This document shows positions 1 to 9,363 of a stretch of 64,000 bases of DNA, in pieces (position 1 is the stretch's first letter; each line of letters opens with the position of its first letter). The stretch is from the NCBI RefSeq assembly GCF_000621605.1, contig NZ_JHXX01000002.1, positions 124,001-188,000 of the forward strand, in the 5' to 3' direction. This DNA is from Butyrivibrio sp. MC2021 (GTDB lineage: Bacteria; Bacillota; Clostridia; Lachnospirales; Lachnospiraceae). A program made the translations under genes and the position numbers. The notes below the pieces were generated by a model. It saw only the letters and a program-made list of their open reading frames with translations. It was not told where the DNA came from and made no database searches.

Positions 1-908
1 GTCCCTGGAATCCGGTGGATGACGGCCATATTTCGCTGATCGATGGCTTTTTTGAAGCCTCAAGTCCAAGAAAAGTAATGGGAAAATATGTTTATATTTA
101 TTCCAAGCGCTATGAGAAGCCGGTGCCGGAACTTGGCGTATTTACAGACAATAACGGATTTCTTTCATATCGCTTCAGTGATTCACCCTTCGGACCATTT
201 CATGATGGTGGCGATATCAGCTTCAACGGAGGCGAGATCCTGCATGATGCAGAGGGGGTAGGTACAATGACCTACCAGTGGGGGAATAATCACGGCTCCA
301 TCATGGAAGTGAACGGAAAGTGGTATGTCTTTTACCATCGCCAGACCGGTGTTAACGAGTACTCAAGGCAGGCTATGCTTGAACCAATAGATGTAGCTCT
401 GGGAGCAGACGGCAAACTCTTTATCGGAGATGTGAAGTATCTTGCAGGAGAGCCGGTTTCTTCTAAGCCTGTTGAAATGACTTCTCAGGGGCCTCAGATT
501 AACGGACTTGATGCTTATTCCTGGATTTCCGCAGGTTATGCCTGTCATATCTACGGCAGTAAAACACGTGCATATGTAAGGCCATCTTATGAAGAAAGAG
601 AGGACCTTTCAACTCCTGTAGTTGGAATTACAGAGGGAACAACTGTAGGCTTCAGATATCTTCAGTTTGGGCAAAATACGCCTAAAGCTGTGACTGTTGT
701 TCTTGAAACGGTAAAAAAGCTCAAGGTCAGACTCCATATCGATTCCTATAATGGGCCGGTAGTGGCTGACCTTATATTCCATGGCAACAGCAATGAAGCA
801 AAGGCGATGCTGCAAGCAGGTGTAATCGGCAAACATGCCGTTTATTTTGAATTTGTATCGGATGATAGTGAGGAGATCTATAGCTTCGACAGGTTCACGT
901 TTGATTGA
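1..908 (+). CDS. GH43-family glycoside hydrolase, 3' part (5' end outside window)
   Basis: The reading frame is open from the first bases of the window through residues PWNPVDDGH and stops at 906-908. The apparent GTG at position 15 is internal, so the gene begins upstream. The visible part resembles the distal blades of a five-bladed GH43 propeller (segments YVYIYSKRYE and WGNNHGSIMEVNGKWYVFYH). A C-terminal beta-rich region of about 130 residues follows and resembles the CBM6-like module often attached to GH43 arabinofuranosidases and xylosidases. The family cleaves arabinose or xylose residues from plant hemicellulose. No signal peptide can be assessed because the start is missing, so secretion is unknown. 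The exact substrate cannot be called from this fragment. Confidence 0.8.
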   Translation, partial: PWNPVDDGHISLIDGFFEASSPRKVMGKYVYIYSKRYEKPVPELGVFTDNNGFLSYRFSDSPFGPFHDGGDISFNGGEILHDAEGVGTMTYQWGNNHGSIMEVNGKWYVFYHRQTGVNEYSRQAMLEPIDVALGADGKLFIGDVKYLAGEPVSSKPVEMTSQGPQINGLDAYSWISAGYACHIYGSKTRAYVRPSYEEREDLSTPVVGITEGTTVGFRYLQFGQNTPKAVTVVLETVKKLKVRLHIDSYNGPVVADLIFHGNSNEAKAMLQAGVIGKHAVYFEFVSDDSEEIYSFDRFTFD

Positions 909-959
909 TTTAATTATCTCGTAGACCGTTATCAAGCAGTTTGTTTTACTTGTGCTAAG

Positions 960-1390
960 ATGTTAAACTTAGTTAGCGTCAATTACCCACGGTCTAAAGA
1001 CCGATGGGCTTGCGACTACCCAGTAGTTCGCTAAAAGCTCCTACCTTTGATACGGTGTAACTTCCGTGGTGTCGCATTAACGGGGTGATTGACAACACCC
1101 TTTGTATAAGAGATATGCTCTTATACAACTGTATCAGGTACTAAACTTCCCATGCCGTACAGTCGGTAATGCCTGAGTATATTTTACGCTGTCGCAGGAC
1201 ATTTGACAGCAACCTCATATATACTTGCCAATGTTCAAAAAGAGTGCCTTTGGTCGATATGTAACCTCACAGATACATTTGCCTAACGGTTTTCTCTATG
1301 AGAATATCATACCACTAAAGGCGTGGGTTAACAATTTACAAGGCTCCTCCCATCTGCTAAAGCAAGTGGGTTTCCGCCTACGACAACCGA
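960..1390 (-). mobile_element. IS200/IS605-like remnant lacking tnpA/tnpB (possible omega-RNA-like segment)
   Basis: This 430-bp stretch has no credible gene. Read on the minus strand it ends in a hairpin at 986-1008 (GGTC-TTTA-GACC core inside CCCAT/GTGGG) followed by TAATTGAC, which resembles right ends of IS200/IS605-family elements. The tract before it contains GGAAGTTAC and several loops, as at the 3' end of tnpB transcripts. A second hairpin at 1349-1370 (CCCATCTGCT paired with AGCAAGTGGG) would be the left end. Internal hairpins lie at 1083-1100 and 1104-1126 (perfect 9-bp stem). I infer a non-autonomous derivative that kept its ends and structured RNA but lost its genes. It stops within about 20 bp of the fmt ribosome binding site. 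Exact boundaries are uncertain. Confidence 0.5.
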
Positions 1391-1403
1391 AAGGATTTTA
1401 TTT

Positions 1404-2399
1404 ATGAAGATAGTATTTATGGGAACACCGGATTTTGCCAGGTGTGCACTTGAAAAGATAATAGAGGCGGGACATGAGATCGTTCTTGTGGTGACTCAGC
1501 CCGACAAACCCAAGGGAAGAAGCGGGGAGCTGCAGGTTTCAGACGTTAAGGCCCTGGCCCTGGAGCACAACCTTCCGGTATTTCAGCCGGAAAAGATCAA
1601 GCAGGCAGAGCATGTCGCTTACCTTAAGACAATCGATGCGGATATTTATGTAGTAGCTGCCTTCGGACAGATCCTGTCCCAGGAGATCCTTGATATTCCG
1701 AAGTACGGCTGCGTCAACATTCACGCATCACTCCTTCCTGAATACAGAGGAGCAGCGCCGATACAGCAGTCTATTATAGATGGCAAAAAAGAGACCGGTG
1801 TAACCATTATGCAGATGGCAGCAGGTATGGACACCGGAGATATCCTTATTCAGAAAACTATTCCAATCTCCGAAGATGAGACCGGCGGAGGTCTTTTCGA
1901 CAAACTCTCTGTTCTTGGCGGACAGCTGATAGTAGAGGCACTTCCTCTTATTGAAGAAGGTAAGCTCACCCCGGTTCCCCAGGATGAGGCTAAAGCCACC
2001 AAGTGCGGCAAGCTCTCCAAGGACATGGGAAGAATTGATTTTTCCAAGGATGCAGAGACCATCAGAAATCTTGTGAGAGGTCTCAATCCCTGGCCCAGCG
2101 CCTTCACCTCTCTTGAGGGCAAGATGCTGAAAATCTGGAGCGCCAAGGCCCTTGATGAGGAGAAATTTGATGCTGTTTACGGCGGTCAGGAATCTGAGGA
2201 GGACTTCAGCGCAAGGCAGCAGCTGGTAAAAGAGAATGCCTATGGAGCCATTGCGGCCATAGCCAAGGACTCTTTTGCAGTACTTACTGGCGGCGGCTAT
2301 CTCCAGATTCTTGAGGTTCAGCTTGAGGGCAAAAAGAGAATGGATGTAAAAAGTTTCCTTCTTGGCAACAGGATTAAGCTTGGGTTAAGACTTGGGTGA
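1404..2399 (+). CDS. fmt: Methionyl-tRNA formyltransferase
   Basis: Formylates the amino group of methionyl-tRNA(fMet) with 10-formyltetrahydrofolate, producing the cytoplasmic initiator tRNA. The N-terminal Rossmann domain starts MKIVFMGTPDFA. The catalytic segment NIHASLLPEYRGAAPIQ, with the conserved Asn and His, and GMDTGDILIQ, with the catalytic Asp, are intact. The C-terminal tRNA-binding domain follows. The length of 331 residues is slightly above the usual 310-315. ATG 1404 is preceded by AAAGGA at 1390-1395. It is the first gene of a run conserved in Clostridia (fmt, membrane metallopeptidase, rsmB, rlmN, PP2C, PASTA kinase, rsgA). The def and priA genes that often precede fmt are absent here, replaced by the IS-like remnant and a glycosidase. 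Confidence 0.97.
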   Translation: MKIVFMGTPDFARCALEKIIEAGHEIVLVVTQPDKPKGRSGELQVSDVKALALEHNLPVFQPEKIKQAEHVAYLKTIDADIYVVAAFGQILSQEILDIPKYGCVNIHASLLPEYRGAAPIQQSIIDGKKETGVTIMQMAAGMDTGDILIQKTIPISEDETGGGLFDKLSVLGGQLIVEALPLIEEGKLTPVPQDEAKATKCGKLSKDMGRIDFSKDAETIRNLVRGLNPWPSAFTSLEGKMLKIWSAKALDEEKFDAVYGGQESEEDFSARQQLVKENAYGAIAAIAKDSFAVLTGGGYLQILEVQLEGKKRMDVKSFLLGNRIKLGLRLG

Positions 2400-2436
2400 T
2401 ATAATCACCAAAATGATATAGAAAAGAGGCGATATT

Positions 2437-3150
2437 ATGTATTACGGATATGGAAGAGGTTTAGGTTACGGAATGGGCTTTGACCCTATGTATATTTTAG
2501 TTATCATCATGGCAATACTGTGCATGGTGGCTTCGGCAAGAGTATCTTCTGTTTATAGAAAGTATGCAAGAACCCGCAGTATGAGCGGACTTACAGGTGC
2601 TCAGACAGCCATGGAGATCCTTAGAAGAAACGGCATTACTGACGTTGGTATTGCCCATGTCAGCGGAGAGCTTACAGACCACTACGACCCCAAGAGCAGA
2701 ATGGTATGTCTTTCTGACAGCACCTACGGCTCCAACAGTATAGCGGCGGTCAGCGTTGCGGCCCACGAGTGCGGCCACGTGCTTCAGCACTACACCGGCT
2801 ATGTGCCCATCAGAATCAGATCCGCCATTGTTCCCGCTGCTAATATCGGTTCTAAAGCAGGAATTCCGATTATTATCCTTGGAATGTTCCTTAGCTTTTC
2901 ACCCCTTATTACCATCGGTATCTGGGTATTCTCATTAGCTGTATTGTTCCAGCTTGTTACCCTTCCCGTTGAGTTCAATGCTTCTCACAGAGCACTTATC
3001 ATGCTTGAAGAATACGGCATTCTTGGACATGAAGAGACCGATATTACCAAGAAGGTCCTCAGCGCAGCAGCCATGACCTACGTTGCCAGCGCAGCCTCCG
3101 CTGTACTTCAGCTCCTTAGACTGGTATTGCTGAACAATAGAAGAAGGTAA
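2437..3150 (+). CDS. YugP-type membrane zinc metallopeptidase
   Basis: 237-residue membrane protein of the YugP/COG2738 family. A Gly/Tyr-rich start is followed by a first transmembrane segment (about 14-34). The zinc-binding motif HECGH lies at residues 110-114, inside VAAHECGHVLQH. At least two further hydrophobic stretches (about 138-180) and a short one near the C-terminus follow. The family is a predicted integral-membrane zinc protease with no well-established substrate. It is co-directional with fmt (37-bp gap) and rsmB (8-bp gap), the usual Clostridia arrangement. Length and motif are typical, so the family call is firm and the physiological role is not. Confidence 0.88.
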   Translation: MYYGYGRGLGYGMGFDPMYILVIIMAILCMVASARVSSVYRKYARTRSMSGLTGAQTAMEILRRNGITDVGIAHVSGELTDHYDPKSRMVCLSDSTYGSNSIAAVSVAAHECGHVLQHYTGYVPIRIRSAIVPAANIGSKAGIPIIILGMFLSFSPLITIGIWVFSLAVLFQLVTLPVEFNASHRALIMLEEYGILGHEETDITKKVLSAAAMTYVASAASAVLQLLRLVLLNNRRR

Positions 3151-3158
3151 AAAAATAC

Positions 3159-4472
3159 ATGGCTAATGTTCGAGAAATAATACTGAAAATATTGATGGAA
3201 TATGATAAGGCAGAGAATCGCCAGACCACTCTGCTTAAGGACTCCCTGGAAAAGTATGATTACCTGGAAACCAGGGATAAGTCATTTATGAAGAGAGTTG
3301 TGGATGGATGCCTTGAGCGTCAGATTCAGATTGATTACATTCTTGATCAGTTCTCCAAGACCAAGGTAAACAAGATGCAGCCTCTTATCCGAAGCCTTAT
3401 GCGGATGAGTGTGTATCAGATCATGTTCATGGACTCTGTGCCGGACAGCGCTGCCTGCAATGAGGCGGTGAAGCTGGCTCAGAAGCATAAGTTTGTGAAT
3501 CTCAAGGGTTTTGTGAATGGAGTCCTGAGGAATATTTCCAGAAACAAGGATAATATCCAATATCCGGATAAAGCAAAAAATGGCGGCGTGGATTACTTGT
3601 CTGTAGTCTACTCAATGCCTGAGTGGATCTGCAGTGTTTGGCTTGAGAGATTCGGTTATGAGAAGACAGAGGAGATCCTTAAGTTCTTCCTGGAGCCCAG
3701 ACCCACAACCATAAGGCTTAATATGAATCATTTTCCTGATGGAGAGGCTGACATAACCGCCTTTATAAAAGAGCTGGAAGAGGCAGGCGTTGTGGTTACA
3801 AGAAGCAAGACCCTCCCCTATGCACTGGAGCTTGAGAAGACTGACAACATCAGATTCCTTCCCGGATTCATGGAAGGAAAGTTTACAGTCCAGGATGTGA
3901 GCTCCATGCTCCTTACCCAGACAGCGGATCCCAAGGTGGGCCAGACTGTTATTGATGTCTGCGCAGCGCCCGGAGGAAAGAGCCTTCACGCAGCAGAAAA
4001 GGTGGGACCCTCCGGCAGAGTTTATTCCAGAGATGTCTCCGAGAGAAAGTGCGACCTGATTAGAGATAACGCAGACCGCATGGGCCTTGAAAATATCACC
4101 GTAGAAGCCCATGATGCCAGAGAGCATGACGATAGCCTTGAGGGCAAGGCAGACATTCTTTACCTTGATGTTCCCTGCTCCGGGCTTGGAATCATTGGAA
4201 GAAAGAATGATATAAAGTATAATGTAACCTCCGACGGCATAAAGGAGCTTACAGACCTTCAGTGGGAGATCGTTAAAGCCTCCTACAGCTATGTAAAGAG
4301 CGGCGGAGCTCTCATGTATTCCACCTGTACCGTCAGCAAGGCTGAGAATGAAGATATGGTGGAAAAGATCTGCAGCGAGCTTCCTTTTGAATTGGAGAGC
4401 CAGCGCCAGATCCTTCCCGGCGAAGAGGGCTGCGATGGTTTCTTTATCGCCAGACTCAGAAGAAAAAATTGA
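3159..4472 (+). CDS. rsmB: 16S rRNA (cytosine967-C5)-methyltransferase RsmB
   Basis: Transfers a methyl group from S-adenosylmethionine to C5 of cytosine 967 of 16S rRNA. The N-terminal NusB-like RNA-binding domain spans about residues 1-145 (REIILKILMEYDK, FVNGVLRNI). The SAM-dependent Rossmann domain follows: DVCAAPGGKSLHAAE binds SAM, DVPCSGLGIIGRKNDIKY contains the PC motif, and YSTCTVSKAEN carries the catalytic cysteine. The length (437 residues) is normal. It starts 8 bp after the metallopeptidase gene and is followed 27 bp later by rlmN, so the genes are probably cotranscribed. Confidence 0.96.
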   Translation: MANVREIILKILMEYDKAENRQTTLLKDSLEKYDYLETRDKSFMKRVVDGCLERQIQIDYILDQFSKTKVNKMQPLIRSLMRMSVYQIMFMDSVPDSAACNEAVKLAQKHKFVNLKGFVNGVLRNISRNKDNIQYPDKAKNGGVDYLSVVYSMPEWICSVWLERFGYEKTEEILKFFLEPRPTTIRLNMNHFPDGEADITAFIKELEEAGVVVTRSKTLPYALELEKTDNIRFLPGFMEGKFTVQDVSSMLLTQTADPKVGQTVIDVCAAPGGKSLHAAEKVGPSGRVYSRDVSERKCDLIRDNADRMGLENITVEAHDAREHDDSLEGKADILYLDVPCSGLGIIGRKNDIKYNVTSDGIKELTDLQWEIVKASYSYVKSGGALMYSTCTVSKAENEDMVEKICSELPFELESQRQILPGEEGCDGFFIARLRRKN

Positions 4473-4499
4473 TTTTAGTTAGAAAAAGAGGATAGTAAT

Positions 4500-5585
4500 T
4501 TGTCAGAAGTTAAGACTGATAACAAAGAATATATAAAGGGGCTGTCAGGTAAGATTGATATCAAATCCCTGACCCTGCCTGAACTTTCAGAGTGCATCAA
4601 GGCCATAGGAGAGCCCGCCTTCAGAGCAAAGCAGCTCTATGAGTGGCTCCACATCAAGCAGGTTGCTGACTATGATGATATGACCAATATCTCCAAGGCT
4701 CTCAAGGAAAAATGCCGTAAGAACTTTGATCTGGTATCTCTTAAGTGCGTTCAGGTTCAGGAGTCCCACATCGACGATACCAAGAAGTTCCTCTTTGGCC
4801 TTGCCGACGGCAACGTCATTGAGAGTGTCTTCATGAAATACAAATTCGGCGTAAGCGTATGTATCTCATCCCAGGTGGGCTGCCGCATGGGCTGTAAGTT
4901 CTGTGCTTCGACTCTGGACGGCGTTGAGAGATCTCTTTTGCCATCAGAGATGCTGGATCAGATCTACTCTATAGGCAGGATCACCGGGGAGAAGATCTCA
5001 AGAGTCGTAGTCATGGGAAGCGGAGAACCCCTGGATAACTACGATAATCTCGTCAGGTTCATAAGACTTTTGTCCGATGAAAACGGAATGAATATGGGTC
5101 AGAGAAACATCACAGTATCCACCTGCGGTATTGTGCCAAATATCTACAAGCTGGCAGAGGAGGACTTTTCCATAAACCTCGCCCTGTCCCTTCACTCCTC
5201 CAACAACGAGAAGAGAAAACAGCTTATGCCCATAGCCAACCAGTATGAGATCCACGAGGTTCTGGAGGCCTGCAAGGCATATTTTGATAAGACCGGAAGA
5301 CAGCTCACTTTCGAGTATTCCCTGGTGAGCGGCGTCAACGATACCGATGAGGATGCGGCGGAATTATCTGAACTTTTGTCAGGCCTTAACGCTGTTGTTA
5401 ATCTTATTCCCGTGAATCCAATAAAAGAGCGCGACTTTAAACCTACAGACCGCTCCGGGGCCCTTGCATTCAAAAATAAACTTGAAAAAAGTCGAATAAA
5501 TGTTACTATTAGAAGAGAAATGGGCAGGGATATTGATGGCGCCTGCGGACAGCTTCGAAGACGTCATTTGGAAGAAAACCAGTAA
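4500..5585 (+). CDS. rlmN: 23S rRNA (A2503-C2)/tRNA (A37-C2) methyltransferase RlmN
   Basis: Radical-SAM enzyme that methylates C2 of A2503 in 23S rRNA and of A37 in some tRNAs. The [4Fe-4S]-binding triad is C128, C132 and C135 in CRMGCKFC. The C-terminal DGACGQL motif carries the cysteine that forms the protein-RNA intermediate. GSGEPLDNYDN and ALSLHSSNNEKRKQLMPI are characteristic RlmN segments. Translation most likely begins at TTG 4500, with AGAGGAT upstream at 4486-4492. Length is 361 residues. Like its neighbours it belongs to the fmt-rsgA operon. Loss of this function can alter sensitivity to ribosome-targeting antibiotics, but nothing here indicates loss. Confidence 0.96.
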   Translation: MSEVKTDNKEYIKGLSGKIDIKSLTLPELSECIKAIGEPAFRAKQLYEWLHIKQVADYDDMTNISKALKEKCRKNFDLVSLKCVQVQESHIDDTKKFLFGLADGNVIESVFMKYKFGVSVCISSQVGCRMGCKFCASTLDGVERSLLPSEMLDQIYSIGRITGEKISRVVVMGSGEPLDNYDNLVRFIRLLSDENGMNMGQRNITVSTCGIVPNIYKLAEEDFSINLALSLHSSNNEKRKQLMPIANQYEIHEVLEACKAYFDKTGRQLTFEYSLVSGVNDTDEDAAELSELLSGLNAVVNLIPVNPIKERDFKPTDRSGALAFKNKLEKSRINVTIRREMGRDIDGACGQLRRRHLEENQ

Positions 5586-5639
5586 TAACCTGCTTATTTG
5601 TATTGTGATGAAAAATAGTAGACTTGGGGAGAAACTGTT

Positions 5640-6401
5640 TTGCTTAAGACCTTTTCCATAACGGATATTGGAAAAAAACGAAAACTGAATCAGGATTATG
5701 TCTTTTCTTCTGACAGAAGAATCGGAAACCTTTCCAATGTATTTATTGTGGCAGATGGCATGGGAGGCCATAATGCCGGTGATTACGCATCCCGTTTTAC
5801 TGTAGATACAATGGTAGAGGAGATTGAAAAGTCTTTTGAACAGAGCCCCGTCAAGATTTTGGAGAAGGCTATCAAGATCGCCAATTCCAAGCTGCGAGAG
5901 AAAGCCTCCGACGATCCCAAGCTTTTCGGCATGGGAACAACAGTTGTGGCGGCCACAGTCCTGGGCAGATACCTTCAGGTTGCCAATGTGGGAGACTCCA
6001 GGCTCTACGTCATCAATGATACTATCACACAGATTACAAGAGATCATTCCCTGGTGGAAGAGATGGTCAGAATGGGCGGAATCGACAGAGAGACAGCCCG
6101 CAATCATCTCGACAAGAATATCATTACCAGGGCTATCGGTGCCACTGAAACGGTAGACATCGACTTTTTTAATGTGGAATTAAATCGTGGGGACATAGTT
6201 CTCATGTGTTCTGATGGGCTTACCAACATGCTTGAAGACGAAGAGATTCGTATGATAGTAAGTGGTCAGAGAGACATCATAGAAAAAGCTCAAAAGCTTG
6301 TTGTGGCGGCTAATAACAATGGGGGAAAGGACAACATTGCAGTTATCCTTATTGAGCCGTTTGCTGAAGAAGTAGCACATGACGGAGGACTAAATGATTA
6401 A
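5640..6401 (+). CDS. stp: PP2C-type Ser/Thr protein phosphatase (partner of PASTA kinase)
   Basis: Metal-dependent phosphatase that reverses PASTA-kinase phosphorylation. Motifs in order: RKLNQDY, VADGMGGHNAGDYAS with metal ligands D39/G40, VGDSRLYVI, MCSDGLTNML and GGKDNIAVIL. At 253 residues with no membrane segment it is a compact cytoplasmic enzyme. The start is TTG 5640, with GGGGAGA at 5626-5632. The gene overlaps the kinase by 8 bp, indicating translational coupling and matched dosage, the standard arrangement of phosphatase and kinase in Firmicutes. Confidence 0.95.
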   Translation: MLKTFSITDIGKKRKLNQDYVFSSDRRIGNLSNVFIVADGMGGHNAGDYASRFTVDTMVEEIEKSFEQSPVKILEKAIKIANSKLREKASDDPKLFGMGTTVVAATVLGRYLQVANVGDSRLYVINDTITQITRDHSLVEEMVRMGGIDRETARNHLDKNIITRAIGATETVDIDFFNVELNRGDIVLMCSDGLTNMLEDEEIRMIVSGQRDIIEKAQKLVVAANNNGGKDNIAVILIEPFAEEVAHDGGLND

Positions 6402-8412
6402 GATAGGGATGATAATCGGCGACAGGTACGAGGTGCTGGAAAAGATCGGCACCGGCGGAATGTCCGATGTATATAAAGCAAAAGATCATAAACTAAACCG
6501 CCTTGTGGCTGTGAAGGTGCTGAAGCAGGAATTTTCCGAGAACGAGAATTTTGTATCCAAGTTCCGTGTAGAGGCTCAGTCAACTGCGGGACTTATGCAT
6601 CCCAACATCGTTAATGTATATGATGTTGGCGATGAGGACGGCATCAACTATATCGTAATGGAGCTGGTTGATGGCATCACACTTAAGAAGTACATTGAAA
6701 AGAAATCAAGGCTCTCCGTGAAGGAGGCAGTCAGCATCGCGATCCAGGTGGCTATGGGCCTGGAGGCTGCTCACAATAACAATATCATTCACAGAGATAT
6801 CAAGCCTCAGAATATTATGATCTCCAAGGAGGGTAAGGTTAAGGTAACAGACTTCGGTATTGCCAAGGCTGCCACCAGCAACACCATCACCTCCAATGTT
6901 ATGGGATCCGTTCACTACACCTCCCCTGAGCAGGCAAGAGGCGGTTACAGTGATGCCAAGAGTGATATCTATTCCCTTGGTATTACATTATTCGAGATGC
7001 TTACAGGCCGTGTTCCCTTTAACGGAGACACAACCGTAGCCATTGCTATCAAGCATATTCAGGAGGACCTTCCAAGTCCTGCTGATTACAACGAGGAGAT
7101 TCCTGTCAGTGTTGAGAAGATAGTTCTCAAGTGCTGCCAGAAGAGCCCTGACAGAAGATATCAGAACGCTGCAGAGCTTATTACAGACCTCAAGAAATCT
7201 CTTATCACACCGGATAAGGACTTCGTTGACCTGGTGGATCCCGATGAAGAGGGTCAGACCAGAGTTGCTTCCGAGCAGGAGATCGCTTCTGTCAAGAACG
7301 GCGGACACAAGCTTTCCGATACCGAGCAGATGAGACTTAAAGAGGACGTCATCCGCGAGGATTACGCCAAGGACAAGAAGAACTCCAGAAGAGATTACGA
7401 AGAGGATGAGGACGATGATTTTTACGGCTACAACAGGGACAGGAGAAGAAAGCCTGCACCACCCAGCCGTATAGAGAAGCTTACCATCATCATGGCTGTT
7501 ATTTCAGCTGTTCTGGTGGGCTTCATAGTGATACTTCTTCTTGGAAGAAGCATGGGACTTTTTGGAGCCGAGGATTCATCAGGAGCAGAGGCCAGCAGCA
7601 CTTCTCTTGCAACCACTGAGACTCCCGGAAGTCAGGGAACCAACGGAATACAGGTTCCTGATGTAACAGGCAAGTCCTACGCCGAGGCTGTTTCCATTCT
7701 TACAACCGATAAGGGCTTTAAGGTAGAAAAGGCCGAGGATTCAGCCAATACAGCACCCAAGGATACAGTAGTATCCACCAATCCTGCCGCAGGCAGCAAG
7801 GTTACCAGCGGTGCCACCATTACAGTGACCGTCAGTAACGGTTCCAATTACGTTAAGACAGAGACTGCTGCAGAGGCCGCAACCATCGCCAAGGCCGAGG
7901 GCCAGGTCACAGTGCCCAATGTTATCGGCAAGACCTCTGAGGAAGCGGTTATTATCCTGGTGGAGTCAGGACTTACAGCAGGAAGTATAGTTGAGACCAG
8001 CAACGAGGATTCCAATCTCACAGGTCTTATCTGTGCCCAGAGCATTGCTGTGGGAACCTCTGTTTCAGAGGGAACCATCATCAATATGGAGCTCTCAACA
8101 GGCCCTGCCAATGTTACTTACAGCTATGTGGCTGATATTACAGCTCCCACAGAGGGCGAGAATTATACTCCCGGATTATCCGTGAGAGTCAGCCTTGTAA
8201 CCTCTGACGGAGTTACACTTCTTAGCACAACCACAACAGATTTCCCTGTGCAGGCTACCTACAAGGGAATCACATCACCTACGGGAACTTTGACCTTTGT
8301 TTATACCGCCACCGCACCTCAGGTTACCAATCCTGATACCGGAGAGATCACAGGCGGCGGAACCCAGGAGTACACAGTCACAAGAGCTGTTACTTTCACA
8401 CAGGAGAATTAA
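6394..8412 (+). CDS. prkC: PASTA-domain Ser/Thr protein kinase (PrkC/PknB type)
   Basis: Membrane receptor kinase linking muropeptide or lipid II sensing to phosphorylation of cell-wall, translation and division proteins. The kinase domain occupies about residues 11-270: P-loop GTGGMSDVY, HRDIKPQN with HRD at 133-135, and DFG at 153-155. A charged juxtamembrane stretch leads to one transmembrane helix (about 363-388). Outside the cell lie two PASTA repeats (about 420-485 and 504-572) and a C-terminal beta-rich domain of about 100 residues. Many relatives carry three or more PASTA repeats, so this one is short. ATG 6394 is supported by GGAGGA 9 bp upstream, inside the phosphatase gene. ATG 6406 is an alternative. 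Confidence 0.95.
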   Translation: MIKIGMIIGDRYEVLEKIGTGGMSDVYKAKDHKLNRLVAVKVLKQEFSENENFVSKFRVEAQSTAGLMHPNIVNVYDVGDEDGINYIVMELVDGITLKKYIEKKSRLSVKEAVSIAIQVAMGLEAAHNNNIIHRDIKPQNIMISKEGKVKVTDFGIAKAATSNTITSNVMGSVHYTSPEQARGGYSDAKSDIYSLGITLFEMLTGRVPFNGDTTVAIAIKHIQEDLPSPADYNEEIPVSVEKIVLKCCQKSPDRRYQNAAELITDLKKSLITPDKDFVDLVDPDEEGQTRVASEQEIASVKNGGHKLSDTEQMRLKEDVIREDYAKDKKNSRRDYEEDEDDDFYGYNRDRRRKPAPPSRIEKLTIIMAVISAVLVGFIVILLLGRSMGLFGAEDSSGAEASSTSLATTETPGSQGTNGIQVPDVTGKSYAEAVSILTTDKGFKVEKAEDSANTAPKDTVVSTNPAAGSKVTSGATITVTVSNGSNYVKTETAAEAATIAKAEGQVTVPNVIGKTSEEAVIILVESGLTAGSIVETSNEDSNLTGLICAQSIAVGTSVSEGTIINMELSTGPANVTYSYVADITAPTEGENYTPGLSVRVSLVTSDGVTLLSTTTTDFPVQATYKGITSPTGTLTFVYTATAPQVTNPDTGEITGGGTQEYTVTRAVTFTQEN

Positions 8413-9341
8413 TGAAAGGCAAGATTGTCAAAGGAATTGCCGGCTTCTATTACATAGAAACTCCCACGGGAAAAGTATATGAATGTAAGGCCAAGGGCAT
8501 ATTCAGGAAATTCAACTTAAAACCGCTGGTGGGAGATGACGTGAGGATTGATGTCATCGACGAGGAAAAATGTCTTGGAAACGTCACAGAGATTATTCCA
8601 AGAAAGAATCAGCTTATTAGACCGCCTGTTGCCAATGTGGATCAGGCGGTTATTTTGTTTGCGATAGTTAAGCCCAATCCAAGTTACAACCTGCTGGACA
8701 GATTCCTCATTACCATGAGGCAGCAGAATCTTCCCGTTATCATCTGCTTCAACAAGCAGGACATTGCCACTGAGGAAGAGCAGCAGGAACTCTATGATGC
8801 CTACGAAAAGTGTGGCTACACCGTTCTTTTCATCAGTGTCAGAGAAGAGAGAGGACTGGATGAACTGAAAGAGCACCTTCGGGGCAAGACCACAACCCTG
8901 GCAGGACCCAGCGGTGTGGGTAAGTCATCCCTTCTTAACAAGCTCGTTCCCGATGCCCAGATGCAGACCGGAGAGCTCAGTAAGAAGATCGACAGGGGCA
9001 AGAATACCACAAGACATTCAGAGCTTTTCTTTGTAAAAGAGCTGTCGGATATGTCGGAGGACGGAGTGGAGACCTATATCATCGACACCCCCGGATTCAC
9101 ATCCCTGGATCTTAAGGATGTCACCTGCGACAATATCATGCAGTACTATCCGGAATTTGAGGAGTATGAACCCTCCTGCCGTTTCGGAGGCTGCGCCCAT
9201 ATGGCAGAGCCTGACTGCGGAGTTAAGACCGCTGTGGAGGAAGGCAAAATTGCCCGGGTACGCTATGATAATTACAAAATGATCTACCAGGAACTAAAGA
9301 ATATGCGCCCCGATTATTCCAAGGGGAAGAAAGGGCGTTAA
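8412..9341 (+). CDS. rsgA: Ribosome small-subunit maturation GTPase RsgA
   Basis: Circularly permuted GTPase that checks late maturation of the 30S subunit. An N-terminal OB-fold (about 1-65) is followed by the GTPase motifs in permuted order: NKQD at 114-117 precedes the P-loop GPSGVGKSS (about 166-174) and the switch motif DTPGF. A C-terminal zinc-binding segment, C-x5-C-x-H-x5-C near residues 256-270 (CRFGGCAHMAEPDC), completes the protein. The start ATG shares one base with the kinase stop codon, so the genes are translationally coupled. The rpe and thiamine pyrophosphokinase genes that often follow in Firmicutes are absent. Confidence 0.95.
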   Translation: MKGKIVKGIAGFYYIETPTGKVYECKAKGIFRKFNLKPLVGDDVRIDVIDEEKCLGNVTEIIPRKNQLIRPPVANVDQAVILFAIVKPNPSYNLLDRFLITMRQQNLPVIICFNKQDIATEEEQQELYDAYEKCGYTVLFISVREERGLDELKEHLRGKTTTLAGPSGVGKSSLLNKLVPDAQMQTGELSKKIDRGKNTTRHSELFFVKELSDMSEDGVETYIIDTPGFTSLDLKDVTCDNIMQYYPEFEEYEPSCRFGGCAHMAEPDCGVKTAVEEGKIARVRYDNYKMIYQELKNMRPDYSKGKKGR

Positions 9342-9363
9342 TACATACTGCGAGGATATCGAT

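Noticed and set aside
1225-1407. 60-codon open frame before fmt
   Set aside because: It overlaps the terminal hairpin of the IS-like remnant and the fmt start, has no SD and no recognisable protein features.
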